Source: Clostridia bacterium (GTDB taxonomy: Bacteria; Bacillota; Clostridia; Monoglobales; Monoglobaceae). From it: a stretch of 64,000 nt of DNA. Below the pieces are notes generated by a model, which saw nothing but the letters and a program-made list of their open reading frames with translations, searched no databases and was not told where the DNA came from. Positions within the stretch are counted from its first letter, which is position 1; each line of letters starts with the position of its first letter. This document shows, in pieces, positions 8,472-17,883 of the stretch. The position numbers were made by a program, and so were the translations under genes. The stretch is taken from the NCBI GenBank assembly GCA_017546205.1, contig JAFYXJ010000010.1, forward strand, positions 29,088 through 93,087, read 5' to 3'.

Positions 8472-10883
8472 ATGAAATATGAGTTTAAGGAAATTGAACA
8501 GAAATGGCAAAAGCGTTGGGAAGAAGAGGGAGCGTTCTGTGCGGAAAACGGCTCTGATAAAGAAAAGTTTTTCGGCTTGATTGAGTTCCCCTATCCGTCC
8601 GGACAGGGTCTGCATGTAGGCCATCCCAGAAGTTATACGGCAATGGATATCATTGCAAGAAAACGCCGTATGCAGGGATACAATGTTCTGTACCCCATTG
8701 GTTGGGATGCATTTGGTCTGCCGGCAGAGAACTTTGCCATCAAAAATAATGTACATCCTGCGGTTATTACCGCAAAAAATATTGCAAACTTCAAGCGTCA
8801 GTTAAAGATGCTGGGATTCTCGTTTGACTGGTCAAGAGAGGTCAATACCACCGATCCGGAATATTATAAATGGACCCAGTGGATCTTCCTGCAGTTGTTT
8901 AAAAAAGGTCTTGCATACAAGAAAGAAATGCCGATTAACTGGTGTACTTCCTGTAATGTAGGTCTTGCCAATGAAGAGGTTGTCAACGGTGTTTGTGAGC
9001 GTTGCGGCGGTGAAGTTATTCAGAAGAACCAAAGCCAATGGATGCTGAAGATTACCGAGTATGCACAAAGATTGATTGACGATCTGGATGAAGTTGAATT
9101 TCTGGAAAAGATCAAAACCCAACAGAAGAACTGGATTGGCCGTTCTGAGGGTGCAGAAGTTACTTTTAAGCTGACAACCGGAGATGAGATGGTTGTTTAT
9201 ACCACACGGTGTGATACTCTGTTTGGTGCAACCTATACTGTTATTTCTCCGGAGCATCCGCTGATCGCAAAATTGCAGGATTCTTTGACCAATTATGATG
9301 AAATCAAGGCGTATCAACTGGAGGCGTCCAAGAAATCCGAGTTTGAAAGAACCGAAATGGTCAAAGAGAAAACCGGTGTAAAACTGGAGGGCGTCAATGC
9401 CATCAATCCGGTGACCGGAGAGGAAATTCCTGTTTTTGTTTCGGATTATGTTCTGGTTACTTACGGTACCGGTGCCATTATGGCGGTGCCTGCGCATGAC
9501 ACCCGTGACTGGGAATTCGCAAAGAAATTCAACCTCCCCATTGTGGAAGTTGTTTCCGGCGGAGAAGATGTTCAAAAAGAGGCTTATACCGATGTGTATA
9601 AGGGTACTATGGTAAACTCCGGATTCCTCACCGGAAAATCGGTTCAGGAAGCAATTCCTGCTATGATTGCATATCTGGAAGAAAAAGGGCTGGGTACCAA
9701 GAAAGTCAATTACAAGTTGCGTGACTGGGTATTCTCCCGCCAGAGATACTGGGGCGAGCCGATTCCCATTGTTTATTGTGAAAAATGCGGTTATGTTCCG
9801 CTGCCGGAAGACCAACTTCCGTTGGTGCTTCCCGATATGGAAGAATTTAAGCCGGGTGAAAACGGAGAGTCTCCGCTTGCCAATGCAACCGAGTGGATTC
9901 AGACCACTTGTCCCTGTTGCGGAGGACCGGCAAAACGGGAAACCGATACCATGCCCCAATGGGCAGGTTCCAGTTGGTATTTCCTTCGTTATACCGATGC
10001 CCACAATTCTGATGAACTTTCTTCCAAGGAAGCGTTGAATTACTGGATCCCCGTAGATTGGTACAACGGCGGTATGGAACATACCACCCTCCATTTGCTT
10101 TACTCCAGATTCTGGCATAAGTTCCTCTATGATATTGGTCTTGTTCCCACAAAAGAACCTTATCAGAAGCGAACCTCGCACGGTATGATTCTGGGTGAGA
10201 ACGGTGAAAAGATGTCCAAATCCCGGGGTAATGTAGTCAATCCTGATGATGTTGTCAATGAGGTAGGTGCCGATGCTTTCAGAACTTATGAAATGTTCTT
10301 AGGCGCTTTTGACCAGAGTACGCCTTGGTCTCAACAAGGTCTGCGTGGCTGTTACCGGTTTATCGAGAAGGTTTGGAATCTCCAATCCATCATGACAGAA
10401 GAAGATGGTTACAGCGCAGATATGGAAAAACTGATGCATAAGACCATCCAAAAGGTAGGCGAGGACTTTGAACGGATGAAGTTCAATACTGCTATTGCTA
10501 CCATGATGAGTTTTATCAATGAGGTTACCAAGAAAGGCTCCATCACCAAGGGTGAGTATATGACCTTGATCACATTGCTCAACCCTGTTGCACCCCACAT
10601 GACCGAGGAACTTTGGGAAATGTACGGAGATGGCGGACTTCTTTCTCTGCATGCTTGGCCGGAATTTGACGAAAGTAAAACTGTGGATGACCAGATTGAA
10701 GTTGTTCTGCAGATTAACGGCAAGATTCGGGATAAGATTATGATTTCTGCAGAGTTGAATCCTCAGGAAATGCAAGAGGCGGCACTTGCCAGTGAAAAGG
10801 TAAAAGAATTGATTGCCGGTAAAGAAATTGTGAAATGTATTGCAGTTCCCAAGAAATTGATTAATATTGTTGTAAAAGGTTAA
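8472..10883 (+). CDS. leuS: leucyl-tRNA synthetase
   Basis: This class I synthetase charges tRNA-Leu. The 803-residue length is typical of bacterial LeuRS. The HIGH-type motif occurs in [20 protein letters not shown], a zinc-knuckle CTSC...CERCGG follows near residue 160, the editing (CP1) domain contains [12 protein letters not shown] and the conserved [14 protein letters not shown], and the catalytic loop [12 protein letters not shown] is intact. I see no T-box element in the 26 bases upstream; it appears to ride on the rsfS operon. A strong terminator follows the stop at once. Confidence 0.98.
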   Translation: MKYEFKEIEQKWQKRWEEEGAFCAENGSDKEKFFGLIEFPYPSGQGLHVGHPRSYTAMDIIARKRRMQGYNVLYPIGWDAFGLPAENFAIKNNVHPAVITAKNIANFKRQLKMLGFSFDWSREVNTTDPEYYKWTQWIFLQLFKKGLAYKKEMPINWCTSCNVGLANEEVVNGVCERCGGEVIQKNQSQWMLKITEYAQRLIDDLDEVEFLEKIKTQQKNWIGRSEGAEVTFKLTTGDEMVVYTTRCDTLFGATYTVISPEHPLIAKLQDSLTNYDEIKAYQLEASKKSEFERTEMVKEKTGVKLEGVNAINPVTGEEIPVFVSDYVLVTYGTGAIMAVPAHDTRDWEFAKKFNLPIVEVVSGGEDVQKEAYTDVYKGTMVNSGFLTGKSVQEAIPAMIAYLEEKGLGTKKVNYKLRDWVFSRQRYWGEPIPIVYCEKCGYVPLPEDQLPLVLPDMEEFKPGENGESPLANATEWIQTTCPCCGGPAKRETDTMPQWAGSSWYFLRYTDAHNSDELSSKEALNYWIPVDWYNGGMEHTTLHLLYSRFWHKFLYDIGLVPTKEPYQKRTSHGMILGENGEKMSKSRGNVVNPDDVVNEVGADAFRTYEMFLGAFDQSTPWSQQGLRGCYRFIEKVWNLQSIMTEEDGYSADMEKLMHKTIQKVGEDFERMKFNTAIATMMSFINEVTKKGSITKGEYMTLITLLNPVAPHMTEELWEMYGDGGLLSLHAWPEFDESKTVDDQIEVVLQINGKIRDKIMISAELNPQEMQEAALASEKVKELIAGKEIVKCIAVPKKLINIVVKG

Positions 10884-10923
10884 AATTTAAGCGTTTCCCT
10901 TTTGGGGAAACGCTTAAATTTTT
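10883..10923 (+). terminator. intrinsic terminator after leuS
   Basis: AAATTTAAGCGTTTCCC and GGGAAACGCTTAAATTT form a perfect stem around a short T-rich loop, followed by T bases. The stem is AT-ended on both sides. Confidence 0.93.
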
Positions 10924-10924
10924 G

Positions 10925-10953
10925 TTGATTTTTTTTGAGAAATATGTTATGAT
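10925..10953 (+). promoter_or_regulatory. promoter of the GH36 gene
   Basis: TTGATT (10925-10930) and TATGAT (10948-10953) are 17 bases apart, immediately after the leuS terminator. The spacer shares TTTTTGAGAAATAT with a repeat at 36222-36235. No obvious palindromic operator is seen. Confidence 0.75.
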
Positions 10954-10993
10954 GCGACCAAACATAGCTTAATTTTTGAAAGGCGGATTAACC

Positions 10994-13123
10994 ATGAGAT
11001 GTTTTATATGCAATCAGGAGAGCATGGAATTCAAATATTGTTCCGGTACCACAATCTATACAGAAGCGTTGGTGGACGGAAGACTTTTGAGTGTGAATTA
11101 CAATGCAACAGGTATGCCGGCGCATAAGAGGAATTGCGTTCGGGATATCCCGGTGTGCGCCTTTGATTTGGTTGTTGATGGTAAGGATGCAACCTATGGG
11201 TGGGAGTTTGCAGGCTGGAGTGCAGAAGAGGAAACGGCAGAACGACCAATGGCACAGCTTGTTCTTATAAATAAAGAGAGAAATCTGCAGTTGCGTATCT
11301 GTACTTATAGCGGTGAGAACGGATATTTTTCCAGACATTTCTATGTGAAAAATTTGAGTGAAGAAAAAATTTCTATTACCCGTATTGCCCCTTTGACGGG
11401 TACTTTGTGGGAAATGACTCATGATGTGAAAGACCCGTTGGGAGATGGGGATGTCAGCCCCTTCAAGATAGGACGTTTTAAGGATAACCATTGGGGCGCA
11501 GAGGGAAATTTTGACTGGTGTGAGGTTTCGTATAATACAGGACTGGAGTTTGGAAGTGAGAACGGCTGCAGCGGGCATACCACGCCTTTTGCTATTGTTC
11601 GTAATGATGCACTGGGCGGATATTTTGTGTGCCATATGGAATGGGGTGCAAATTGGAAATTCTATTTCCGGAATGATTTTCGTTATGCACCGACGAATTC
11701 CAATCCGGAGCTTAAGGCATATTTAAGGCTCAAGTTCTCCATTGCACCGGAGGCAATGGCACCGATGCGGGTTCTGGATTCGGGAGAGGAAGTTGAAGCG
11801 CCGCGCGTCCATTTTGGGTATGTATATACCGATTTTGATGAAACAATTTGTGCTCTGCATGATTATCAACGAAAGTATTTGTTGGCAAAGCCGGCGGGTG
11901 GCTATGATTTGATTGGATATGACCATTGGGGCTATATGGAGCATGAAATAGATGAAGAAAAACTGTTGATTGAGGTGGAACGCGCTGCAGAACTTGGTGC
12001 TGAAATTTTTGTGGTAGATGCGGGATGGTATGGTAAATCCTTCAATCATTGGTTTGAGAGCGTTGGCGACTGGCAATATTCTCGTCTTGAAAATGACCTT
12101 TATCCCATTATTCGCAGGGTACGGGAGAAGAATATGAAATTCGGGCTGTGGATTGAACCGGAAGCGGTAGGTCCGGCAAGTGAACTGAGACAAACACATC
12201 CGGAATGGCTGATGCAACGCTATGGAAAAGGCGTGGAACGTGCGTTGGATATTTCTCGCCCTGAGGTTGAAGAATATGTAGAAAATCAGATTATAAATGT
12301 TATTGAACGGTATGGACTGGATATGCTCCGACTGGATTACAACAATCAATACCTATGCGAGGGCGGATTTAACAAAAATGGGGAGTACATGGAAAACACC
12401 CATTGGCGTCACATGGAAGCCGTATACAGAATTTTTGACCGTATCCATAAGCGCTACCCCGATTTATGGTTGGAAAACTGTGCTTCGGGCGGAGGTAGAA
12501 CGGATTTGGGAATGATGTCCAGATTCAGCAAAACACAGTTTTCTGATTGGTATAAGTTCCCGAGAGTGACACGCACTTTTAATGGAATGTCTATGTGCTT
12601 GCCACCGGAAAGCCTGATGGTATGCTACAGCTCAATTCAGGGTGCATCCTGTTATGGTAATGCGGAAACACAACTGCAGATGATGGTACAGGGAATTCCG
12701 CAAATGTCGGCGGTTGCCTATTATGATGAATCAATCAATCCGGCGTTGAAAAACTTGATTAAAAAGTACGTTACCCTCTATAAAGACTATATCCGACCGA
12801 TACAAAACAAGGTCAAGTTGTATCATCATACTCCTGTTATCGGTGGTTTTTCCGGAAAAGGATGGGTTGTGACCGAGGCAATGTTGCCGGATGGCACAAA
12901 GGGATATGTCAATGTTAACCGCCTTCCGGGATGCATGGAAAAGGCGTGGTGTGTAAAATTCAAAGGTGTGGATTGTGCAAAAGATTATATCTTAACCGAT
13001 GTAGAGAACGGAAGAAAATTCAAAGTAAGCGGATACAGTTTGCATACGGATGGATTTCCGGTTGCTTTAGATGGGGCACTGACATCACGAATGTTGCTGG
13101 TTGAAACAGAGGATAACCGGTAA
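10994..13123 (+). CDS. GH36-family alpha-galactosidase-like glycoside hydrolase
   Basis: The 709-residue protein has GH36 architecture: a Cys-containing N-terminal beta domain, then a catalytic barrel with YDHWGYMEHEID, EIFVVDAGWYGKS, FGLWIEPEAVGPAS and ASGGGRTDLGMM. Asp448 in LRLDYNNQ lies where the GH36 nucleophile occurs, and Asp504 in GGGRTD where the acid/base should be. These differ from the usual KWDxNR and GGGRFD wording, so substrate could be an alpha-galactoside or a related alpha-linked sugar. There is no signal peptide, so it acts on imported sugar. I chose the ATG at 10994, preceded by AAAGGCGG, over a TTG at 10976. It forms its own unit between a promoter and a terminator. Released galactose could feed GalK/GalT encoded near 47-49.7 kb. 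Confidence 0.88.
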   Translation: MRCFICNQESMEFKYCSGTTIYTEALVDGRLLSVNYNATGMPAHKRNCVRDIPVCAFDLVVDGKDATYGWEFAGWSAEEETAERPMAQLVLINKERNLQLRICTYSGENGYFSRHFYVKNLSEEKISITRIAPLTGTLWEMTHDVKDPLGDGDVSPFKIGRFKDNHWGAEGNFDWCEVSYNTGLEFGSENGCSGHTTPFAIVRNDALGGYFVCHMEWGANWKFYFRNDFRYAPTNSNPELKAYLRLKFSIAPEAMAPMRVLDSGEEVEAPRVHFGYVYTDFDETICALHDYQRKYLLAKPAGGYDLIGYDHWGYMEHEIDEEKLLIEVERAAELGAEIFVVDAGWYGKSFNHWFESVGDWQYSRLENDLYPIIRRVREKNMKFGLWIEPEAVGPASELRQTHPEWLMQRYGKGVERALDISRPEVEEYVENQIINVIERYGLDMLRLDYNNQYLCEGGFNKNGEYMENTHWRHMEAVYRIFDRIHKRYPDLWLENCASGGGRTDLGMMSRFSKTQFSDWYKFPRVTRTFNGMSMCLPPESLMVCYSSIQGASCYGNAETQLQMMVQGIPQMSAVAYYDESINPALKNLIKKYVTLYKDYIRPIQNKVKLYHHTPVIGGFSGKGWVVTEAMLPDGTKGYVNVNRLPGCMEKAWCVKFKGVDCAKDYILTDVENGRKFKVSGYSLHTDGFPVALDGALTSRMLLVETEDNR

Positions 13124-13131
13124 GGCGTTTC

Positions 13132-13162
13132 AAAATCACAGCTCATTCTGGCTGTGATTTTT
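13132..13162 (+). terminator. intrinsic terminator after the GH36 gene
   Basis: AAAATCACAGC pairs with GCTGTGATTTT around an eight-base loop; the right arm runs directly into T bases. Confidence 0.88.
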
Positions 13163-13185
13163 GCGTATTGCGGAAGAAATTTGTA

Positions 13186-13214
13186 TTGAATTTTCAGTAA
13201 GCCCGTGATATAAT
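13186..13214 (+). promoter_or_regulatory. promoter for the 13.3 kb operon
   Basis: TTGAAT (13186-13191) and a perfect TATAAT (13209-13214) are 17 bases apart. The leader to 13337 is about 120 bases and AT-rich; I see no recognisable riboswitch in it. Confidence 0.8.
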
Positions 13215-13337
13215 AATGATGAATGAATTAAGAAACAAAGACTATGCATTTGAGTGTGAGTAAAATATTTTATCTCGATCACATGGAATCTGATTTATAC
13301 ACGGATTTTAGGATAAAATAAGATAAGGCGGTGCGTT

Positions 13338-13874
13338 ATGGATATTGTGGTTGAACAGTTGGTAAAAAGAAAAAAGACACGGCAAAGTTATACCGGAATG
13401 TTTTTTGCCATTGCATCGGGATTGGTTCTTTTCTGGTTATTTGTCATGGTTTTAAGTGAGATTCCGGGGTTCAGTACGATTTCTCTCTTTCTGTTTGCCG
13501 GAATGGTTTACCTGATTTATCTGATGGCAAGCAGTGCCAATCTGGAATTTGAATATTCTTTTGTTAATGGCGCCTTGGACGTAGATAAAATTGTGAATCG
13601 CAGACGCCGGGTGGCGATTGCATCTTTGAATGCACGCAAAATTGAAAAGATGGCAAGTGTCAGAGACGGGGAATTTCAGCGACTGAATGGTGACAGTAAC
13701 ATTGCCAAGGTCTATGCTATAAGCCATCGGGACGATGAGGGACAGTATTATGTTTTGTATGAGGGTGAGAAAGGAATGTGCATGCTGGTCTTTCAACCCA
13801 ATGATGAAATCAAAGACGGTTTTTACCGATTGAATCCGCGGAAGGTGTTTCTGGATGATAAAAACGGGTATTGA
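13338..13874 (+). CDS. small two-helix membrane protein (DUF6106-like), function unknown
   Basis: This 178-residue protein has a basic N-terminus (VKRKKTRQSYTG) and two adjacent membrane helices at about residues 18-40 and 44-65. A soluble domain of about 110 residues follows with LEFEYSFVNGALDVDKI and the dibasic stretch NRRRRVAIASL, ending FYRLNPRKVFL. The order resembles a conserved Clostridia family that I remember as DUF6106; I am not certain of the number. The ribosome site is GATAAGGCGG. Its last 20 bases overlap the AcpS-NnrD gene, which implies co-translation and perhaps a link to envelope lipid or coenzyme work, though that is only context. Confidence 0.7.
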   Translation: MDIVVEQLVKRKKTRQSYTGMFFAIASGLVLFWLFVMVLSEIPGFSTISLFLFAGMVYLIYLMASSANLEFEYSFVNGALDVDKIVNRRRRVAIASLNARKIEKMASVRDGEFQRLNGDSNIAKVYAISHRDDEGQYYVLYEGEKGMCMLVFQPNDEIKDGFYRLNPRKVFLDDKNGY

Positions 13875-15072
13875 TGTAGTTGAGATTCAGCGGTTTGCAA
13901 AGATGGCACATCTGGACTCTTTTGCGAAGCGGGTGTTTTCCAAAGAAGAGCAAGCCTATTTTGCATCTAAGAAAAGCCCTTACGAAAGTATTGCCGGACA
14001 CTATGCGGCAAAAGAGGCGTTTTCCAAATACTTGGGAACCGGTGTACGGGGATTCAACCTAAATGATATTACGGTTTTGCATCAGGAAAATGGCAAACCG
14101 TATCTCCTGTTTCATGGAAATCCGGTGGCGGTGGATTTGAGCATTACGCATTCTGATGCCGTTGCAGTTGCGGTTGTTGCAGGAGAAGAACTGAACACAT
14201 ACCGTGCCTATGAGGGGGATTTAGAACCGTACCGCGCTTTACTTCCCAAACGCAATCCGGATATGAATAAAGGAGATTGCGGTCGTGTATTGATTGTTGC
14301 AGGGTCGAAAGGAATGACCGGTGCGGCAACTCTTTCTGCATTAGGTGCGTTGCGTTCCGGTTGCGGGTTATTGACGGTGGCAACGCCGGATAGCGAGCAA
14401 CCGATTCTGGCAATGAAACTGACCGAGGCAATGACCATGGCGTTGCCGTCGGTTCATGGGAAGTTGGCCCCCGAGGCTGGCAAAGCAATAGAAAAAGCAG
14501 TACAATCTTCGGATGTCTGCGTATTTGGCCCTGGTCTTGGAAAAGCACCGGAGTTATGGAAGTCTGTGGAGATGTTGTTTGAACAGAAAAAACCATTGGT
14601 ATTGGATGCCGATGGTCTAAACGCCTTAAGTGGGCATATAGATAGTATCAAAGATGCAACGGAGAATGTTGTGATGACGCCGCATCCGGGGGAAATGGCA
14701 CGGCTGACCGGTTTGACTGTGGAGGAAATTCAGCAGAATCGGGAGTTGGTTGCAAAAACCTATGCAAAAGCATGGGGCGTCACGGTTTTGTTGAAAGGCA
14801 GAAACACCGTGATTGCATCACCGGATGGACAGCTGCATATCAATCCCACCGGGAATTCCGGCATGGCTTCCGGAGGAATGGGGGATGTACTGTCCGGTGT
14901 GATTGGCGCTTTGATGGGGCAAGGGCTAGACGGCTATCAAAGTGCTGTGCTGGGTGCATTTTTGCATGGCCTTGCCGGAGATCTTGCAGCAAAGGAATTG
15001 GGTGAATTCGGCATGATTGCCGGAGATGTGGCAGAAAGATTGCCCCGTGCATTCTTGACAATTCAAGCATAA
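13855..15072 (+). CDS. fused holo-[acyl-carrier-protein] synthase and ADP-dependent NAD(P)H-hydrate dehydratase
   Basis: Two complete enzymes are joined in one 405-residue protein. Residues 1-115 are AcpS, which transfers phosphopantetheine from CoA to acyl carrier protein: GIDVVEIQRF with Asp7, AAKEAFSKYLGTG with Glu54, and LSITHSDAVAVAVV. Residues 120-400 are the NnrD/CARKD domain, which repairs hydrated NAD(P)H using ADP: GDCGRVLIVAGSKGMTGAA, VFGPGLGK, LDADGLNAL, VMTPHPGEMARL and GNSGMASGGMGDVLSG. The epimerase (NnrE) domain, usually fused N-terminally to NnrD, is missing. In Firmicutes acpS and the nnr gene are often neighbours, so this looks like a fusion of adjacent genes. No frameshift or stop interrupts the joint. 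Confidence 0.93.
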   Translation: MIKTGIDVVEIQRFAKMAHLDSFAKRVFSKEEQAYFASKKSPYESIAGHYAAKEAFSKYLGTGVRGFNLNDITVLHQENGKPYLLFHGNPVAVDLSITHSDAVAVAVVAGEELNTYRAYEGDLEPYRALLPKRNPDMNKGDCGRVLIVAGSKGMTGAATLSALGALRSGCGLLTVATPDSEQPILAMKLTEAMTMALPSVHGKLAPEAGKAIEKAVQSSDVCVFGPGLGKAPELWKSVEMLFEQKKPLVLDADGLNALSGHIDSIKDATENVVMTPHPGEMARLTGLTVEEIQQNRELVAKTYAKAWGVTVLLKGRNTVIASPDGQLHINPTGNSGMASGGMGDVLSGVIGALMGQGLDGYQSAVLGAFLHGLAGDLAAKELGEFGMIAGDVAERLPRAFLTIQA

Positions 15073-15085
15073 TGGAGGAGTTTTT

Positions 15086-15640
15086 GTGAGGCGTGGTATG
15101 ACGGTGTTGTGTTCCGTGATACTGATGATAACCCTGACCGGATGTGAGAGAAATTACGGTGAGGAGATAGAAAAACGCTACAGAGACATGGAAAATTATA
15201 CTGCGAAAGTTTGCTTTGCGGTAAACGGCGCAGAGTACGAATTGTTGCAGAGTTACCAAAGACCGGATACTTTTCGCAGTGAGGTGCTTTCTCCCAAGCA
15301 TTTGAAAGGGACGGTCAGTGAGGTTACACCGGAAGAGTTCCGTTTGACGGGTGGAAACTTTTCCTCTGTCAAACTGCCTAGAACTGCAAAAGAATCCTTG
15401 GCACATCTTCAATTAAGGGATTTTTTCCTCGCGTATTATGAAGATGGAACAAGGCTAATGAAAGTGACAGAAGATAACGGCATTTTGTTGGAATGCAAGA
15501 GTAAGGGCGATCATCGCTACATTGACAAACAGGTGTTACGACTGAATCAAAAAAGTTTGTTGCCTGAAACTTTACTGGGATATCATCAAGATGGCAGTGA
15601 GGTTTTCAGAATTGTATATCTGGAGTTTAAGAAGGAGTAA
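15086..15640 (+). CDS. YdcC-like lipoprotein with a LolA-type fold
   Basis: The 184-residue protein begins with a lipoprotein signal peptide (VLCSVILMITLTGC; Cys20 would be lipidated). The rest (YRDMENYTAKVCF, LSPKHLKGTVSEVTPEEF) fits the LolA/LppX-type fold of Firmicutes lipoproteins. In Bacillus subtilis, ydcC lies between acpS and alr, exactly as here, and belongs to the sporulation-linked LolA-like group. It is much shorter than Bacillus YdcC. The start is GTG at 15086 with GGAGG upstream. The role is not known; the likely site is the outer face of the membrane. Confidence 0.75.
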   Translation: MRRGMTVLCSVILMITLTGCERNYGEEIEKRYRDMENYTAKVCFAVNGAEYELLQSYQRPDTFRSEVLSPKHLKGTVSEVTPEEFRLTGGNFSSVKLPRTAKESLAHLQLRDFFLAYYEDGTRLMKVTEDNGILLECKSKGDHRYIDKQVLRLNQKSLLPETLLGYHQDGSEVFRIVYLEFKKE

Positions 15641-15647
15641 TCGGAAG

Positions 15648-16844
15648 ATGGACGAGAGAAAAAGAGCCTGGGCAGAAATTAGTCTGGACGCCATTGAAAA
15701 TAATGTCCGGCGGATTCGGGATTTTATTAAGCCCGGAACAAAAATTCTTGGTGTCGTAAAAGCAGATGCATACGGGCACGGTTATCCGCAGGTGGCGAAA
15801 ACCCTCCTGAAAAACGGGGCAGATGCGCTTGGCGTTGCTTGTCTGGATGAAGCATTGCAACTTCGCAGAAGCGGATTTACTTGTCCGATTCTGATTTTAG
15901 GGTATACGGACCCTGCCCTTTCGGATATGTTGGTGAAAGAAGATATCACCACCGCATGTTACAGTTATGAACTTGCACGGACTCTTTCCCGTCATGCAGT
16001 TAAGCAGGGAAAGACCGTCAAAGTGCATATTAAAATTGATACCGGCATGGGTAGAATCGGACTTCGGTATACGGAAGACAGCACCCTGAATCAGGAGACG
16101 GTTGATACTGTTTTGAAAATGGCAGTTCTTCCCAATCTGGAAATTGAGGGAATTTTCACGCATTTTTCCGTTGCGGATGAACGGGATGATGATTACACTG
16201 AGTTGCAGTTCAAACGGTTTATGGCGATTTGTAATCGTTTGAAAGAAAATGGACTGGATATTCCGGTCAAACATTGTTGTAACAGTGCAGCGCTGGTGCG
16301 GTTTCCCAATATGCATTTGGATATGGTGCGTCCGGGCATTATTTTGTATGGTTTGAAACCATCACCATTGGTAGATTGCGGGCGATTACACCTAAAACCT
16401 GCCATGTCTTTAAAAGCAAGAGTCAGCAATGTCAAGGAAGTGGAAGCAGGTGTCAGCGTCAGTTACGGAAGAAAGTTCTGTACTACTGAGAAAACCAAAC
16501 TGATTACCATTCCAATTGGTTATGCAGATGGATATTCCCGTATTCTTTCCCAAAAGGCACAAGCCATTGTCAAAGGAACTCTTTGCAATCTTGTGGGGAA
16601 TATTTGTATGGATCAATGTATGATTGACGCAACAGCGGTCAATACTATATCTATCGGCGACGAAGTCATTTTGTTTGGCAAGTGCGATGATATAGAATTA
16701 CCGGTAGAGAGCCTTGCCGACAAAATGGGAACCATTAACTATGAGATTCTTTGCGTCATCGGCAAGCGGATTCCCCGTGTTTTTTTGCGGGGAGGAAAAG
16801 TGGAGGAGACTCACAATTTCTTGTTTGATCCTCCCATTCTTTAA
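15648..16844 (+). CDS. alr: alanine racemase
   Basis: Alr interconverts L- and D-alanine with pyridoxal phosphate, supplying D-Ala for peptidoglycan. In this 398-residue fold-type III enzyme the PLP lysine is Lys38 (GVVKADAYGHG). HIKIDTGMGRIG, THFSVADE, SAALVRFPNMHLDMVRPGIILYG and the catalytic-Tyr region VSYGRKF follow, with DQCMIDAT in the C-terminal domain. The ATG at 15648 is chosen because AAGGAG lies 10 bases upstream, at the end of the lipoprotein gene; an upstream in-frame start would lie inside that gene. In Bacillus the endoA antitoxin and toxin genes follow; here only the toxin does. Confidence 0.96.
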   Translation: MDERKRAWAEISLDAIENNVRRIRDFIKPGTKILGVVKADAYGHGYPQVAKTLLKNGADALGVACLDEALQLRRSGFTCPILILGYTDPALSDMLVKEDITTACYSYELARTLSRHAVKQGKTVKVHIKIDTGMGRIGLRYTEDSTLNQETVDTVLKMAVLPNLEIEGIFTHFSVADERDDDYTELQFKRFMAICNRLKENGLDIPVKHCCNSAALVRFPNMHLDMVRPGIILYGLKPSPLVDCGRLHLKPAMSLKARVSNVKEVEAGVSVSYGRKFCTTEKTKLITIPIGYADGYSRILSQKAQAIVKGTLCNLVGNICMDQCMIDATAVNTISIGDEVILFGKCDDIELPVESLADKMGTINYEILCVIGKRIPRVFLRGGKVEETHNFLFDPPIL

Positions 16845-16975
16845 GATCGGGATACATACGCGCGTTGGTTCGCCGCAGGAGGTTGCGGGCATAGTATCCA
16901 AAAACGGTCAAGCCGCATACAATGTCAGTGGGGAAGAAATCTCAATCTGAAATTGAACTGCGGAGTGTGAATCAA

Positions 16976-17320
16976 GTGAATGTAAAACGAGGCGACATTT
17001 ATTATGCAGACTTAAGTCCGGTCGTAGGATCGGAGCAAGGGGGCATTCGTCCTGTTTTGATTATTCAGAACGACATTGGCAACCGTTACAGTCCCACAGT
17101 GATTGCAACAGCAATTACCTCACAACTGAACAAAGCCAAAATGCCGACCCATATTGCCATTCATGCCGGAGGGTTTGGACTTTCCAAGGACTCGGTGGTA
17201 CTGGCAGAACAAATACGGACATTGGATAAACAGCGATTGAGAGAAAAAATCGGACACCTGGACGGGCAACTGATGGATAAGGTGAATGAGGCTTTGGAGA
17301 TTTCATTTGGTTTGTCCTGA
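16976..17320 (+). CDS. ndoA: MazF/NdoA-type mRNA interferase toxin
   Basis: This is an endoribonuclease of the PemK/MazF family; Bacillus NdoA cuts RNA at UACAU. The core [50 protein letters not shown] and [12 protein letters not shown] is very close to NdoA. The GTG at 16976 gives a 114-residue product starting at the usual place, with GCGGAG ten bases upstream. Other in-frame starts (ATG 16922, GTG 16967) would add up to 18 residues. No antitoxin gene stands between alr and this gene, which is unusual. A secreted-protein gene follows. Confidence 0.92.
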   Translation: MNVKRGDIYYADLSPVVGSEQGGIRPVLIIQNDIGNRYSPTVIATAITSQLNKAKMPTHIAIHAGGFGLSKDSVVLAEQIRTLDKQRLREKIGHLDGQLMDKVNEALEISFGLS

Positions 17321-17361
17321 TGCTGACTTCCGTCTGGGGAAAAGCAGAAAGGAAAAGAATT

Positions 17362-17829
17362 ATGAGAAACAAATGGTTAAAAACAGGAATTGCTATGGGG
17401 GTATGTCTGGTACTTTTTGGCGGGATTGCGGTATTTTCTGAACCCGGTGGAACCGATGACCCCATTATTACCAAGAGTTATATTGTGGATAAGGTAATTC
17501 CGGAAATCAAAGCTTACATTGATGAACGATTTGGCATTGCGGCGTCTGAGGGGACAGTTACTACGGATTCCTTTGTGGTTGTCAATGTGGAAAAAGGCAA
17601 AAAAGTTCTCTGCGAAGCCGGTGCAGAACTGATTCTGCGTATGGGAAAAGCTACCATTATTTCCAGCGAAAAAGGCGGTGTTGCAGATACTACCGCAGGT
17701 GTAGATCTTTCCAACGGCACGGCGATGCCCTCCAATCATCTTTTGGTTGTTCCTTTGGCGGATGGCAGAGGATTTGAAGCAACCGACGATGTTATTGTTA
17801 TGATAAAGGGCGGTTACAGAATGCAATAA
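17362..17829 (+). CDS. conserved secreted or membrane-anchored protein of unknown function
   Basis: The 155-residue product starts at the ATG at 17362 with AGAAAGGAAAAG before it; an upstream ATG at 17320 would overlap the mazF stop. Residues 6-28 are a hydrophobic signal or anchor helix (TGIAMGVCLVLFGGIAVF). The mature part includes FVVVNVEKGKKVLCEAGAEL, ILRMGKATIISSEKGGVADTT and NHLLVVPLADGRG. I remember similar uncharacterised proteins in Clostridia but know no function. The repeated LILRMGKA/ADTTAG wording suggests a compact beta-rich domain outside the cell. Confidence 0.75.
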   Translation: MRNKWLKTGIAMGVCLVLFGGIAVFSEPGGTDDPIITKSYIVDKVIPEIKAYIDERFGIAASEGTVTTDSFVVVNVEKGKKVLCEAGAELILRMGKATIISSEKGGVADTTAGVDLSNGTAMPSNHLLVVPLADGRGFEATDDVIVMIKGGYRMQ

Positions 17830-17833
17830 ACCC

Positions 17834-17862
17834 ATATCCTGTGTCTTTTGGACACAGGATAT
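17834..17862 (+). terminator. perfect hairpin before the HAD gene
   Basis: ATATCCTGTGTC and GACACAGGATAT form a perfect 12-bp stem with a five-base loop. Only a weak TTCTC tail follows, so it may be a leaky terminator or attenuator ahead of the HAD/mutY pair rather than a full stop. Confidence 0.6.
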
Positions 17863-17883
17863 TCTCAATTGGAGGTGAATGAG

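Noticed and set aside
16714..16950. Short open frame spanning the end of alr and the gap before mazF, considered as an antitoxin
   Set aside because: Most of it overlaps alr in another frame and the part after alr has no start codon; its translation does not resemble the Bacillus antitoxin.
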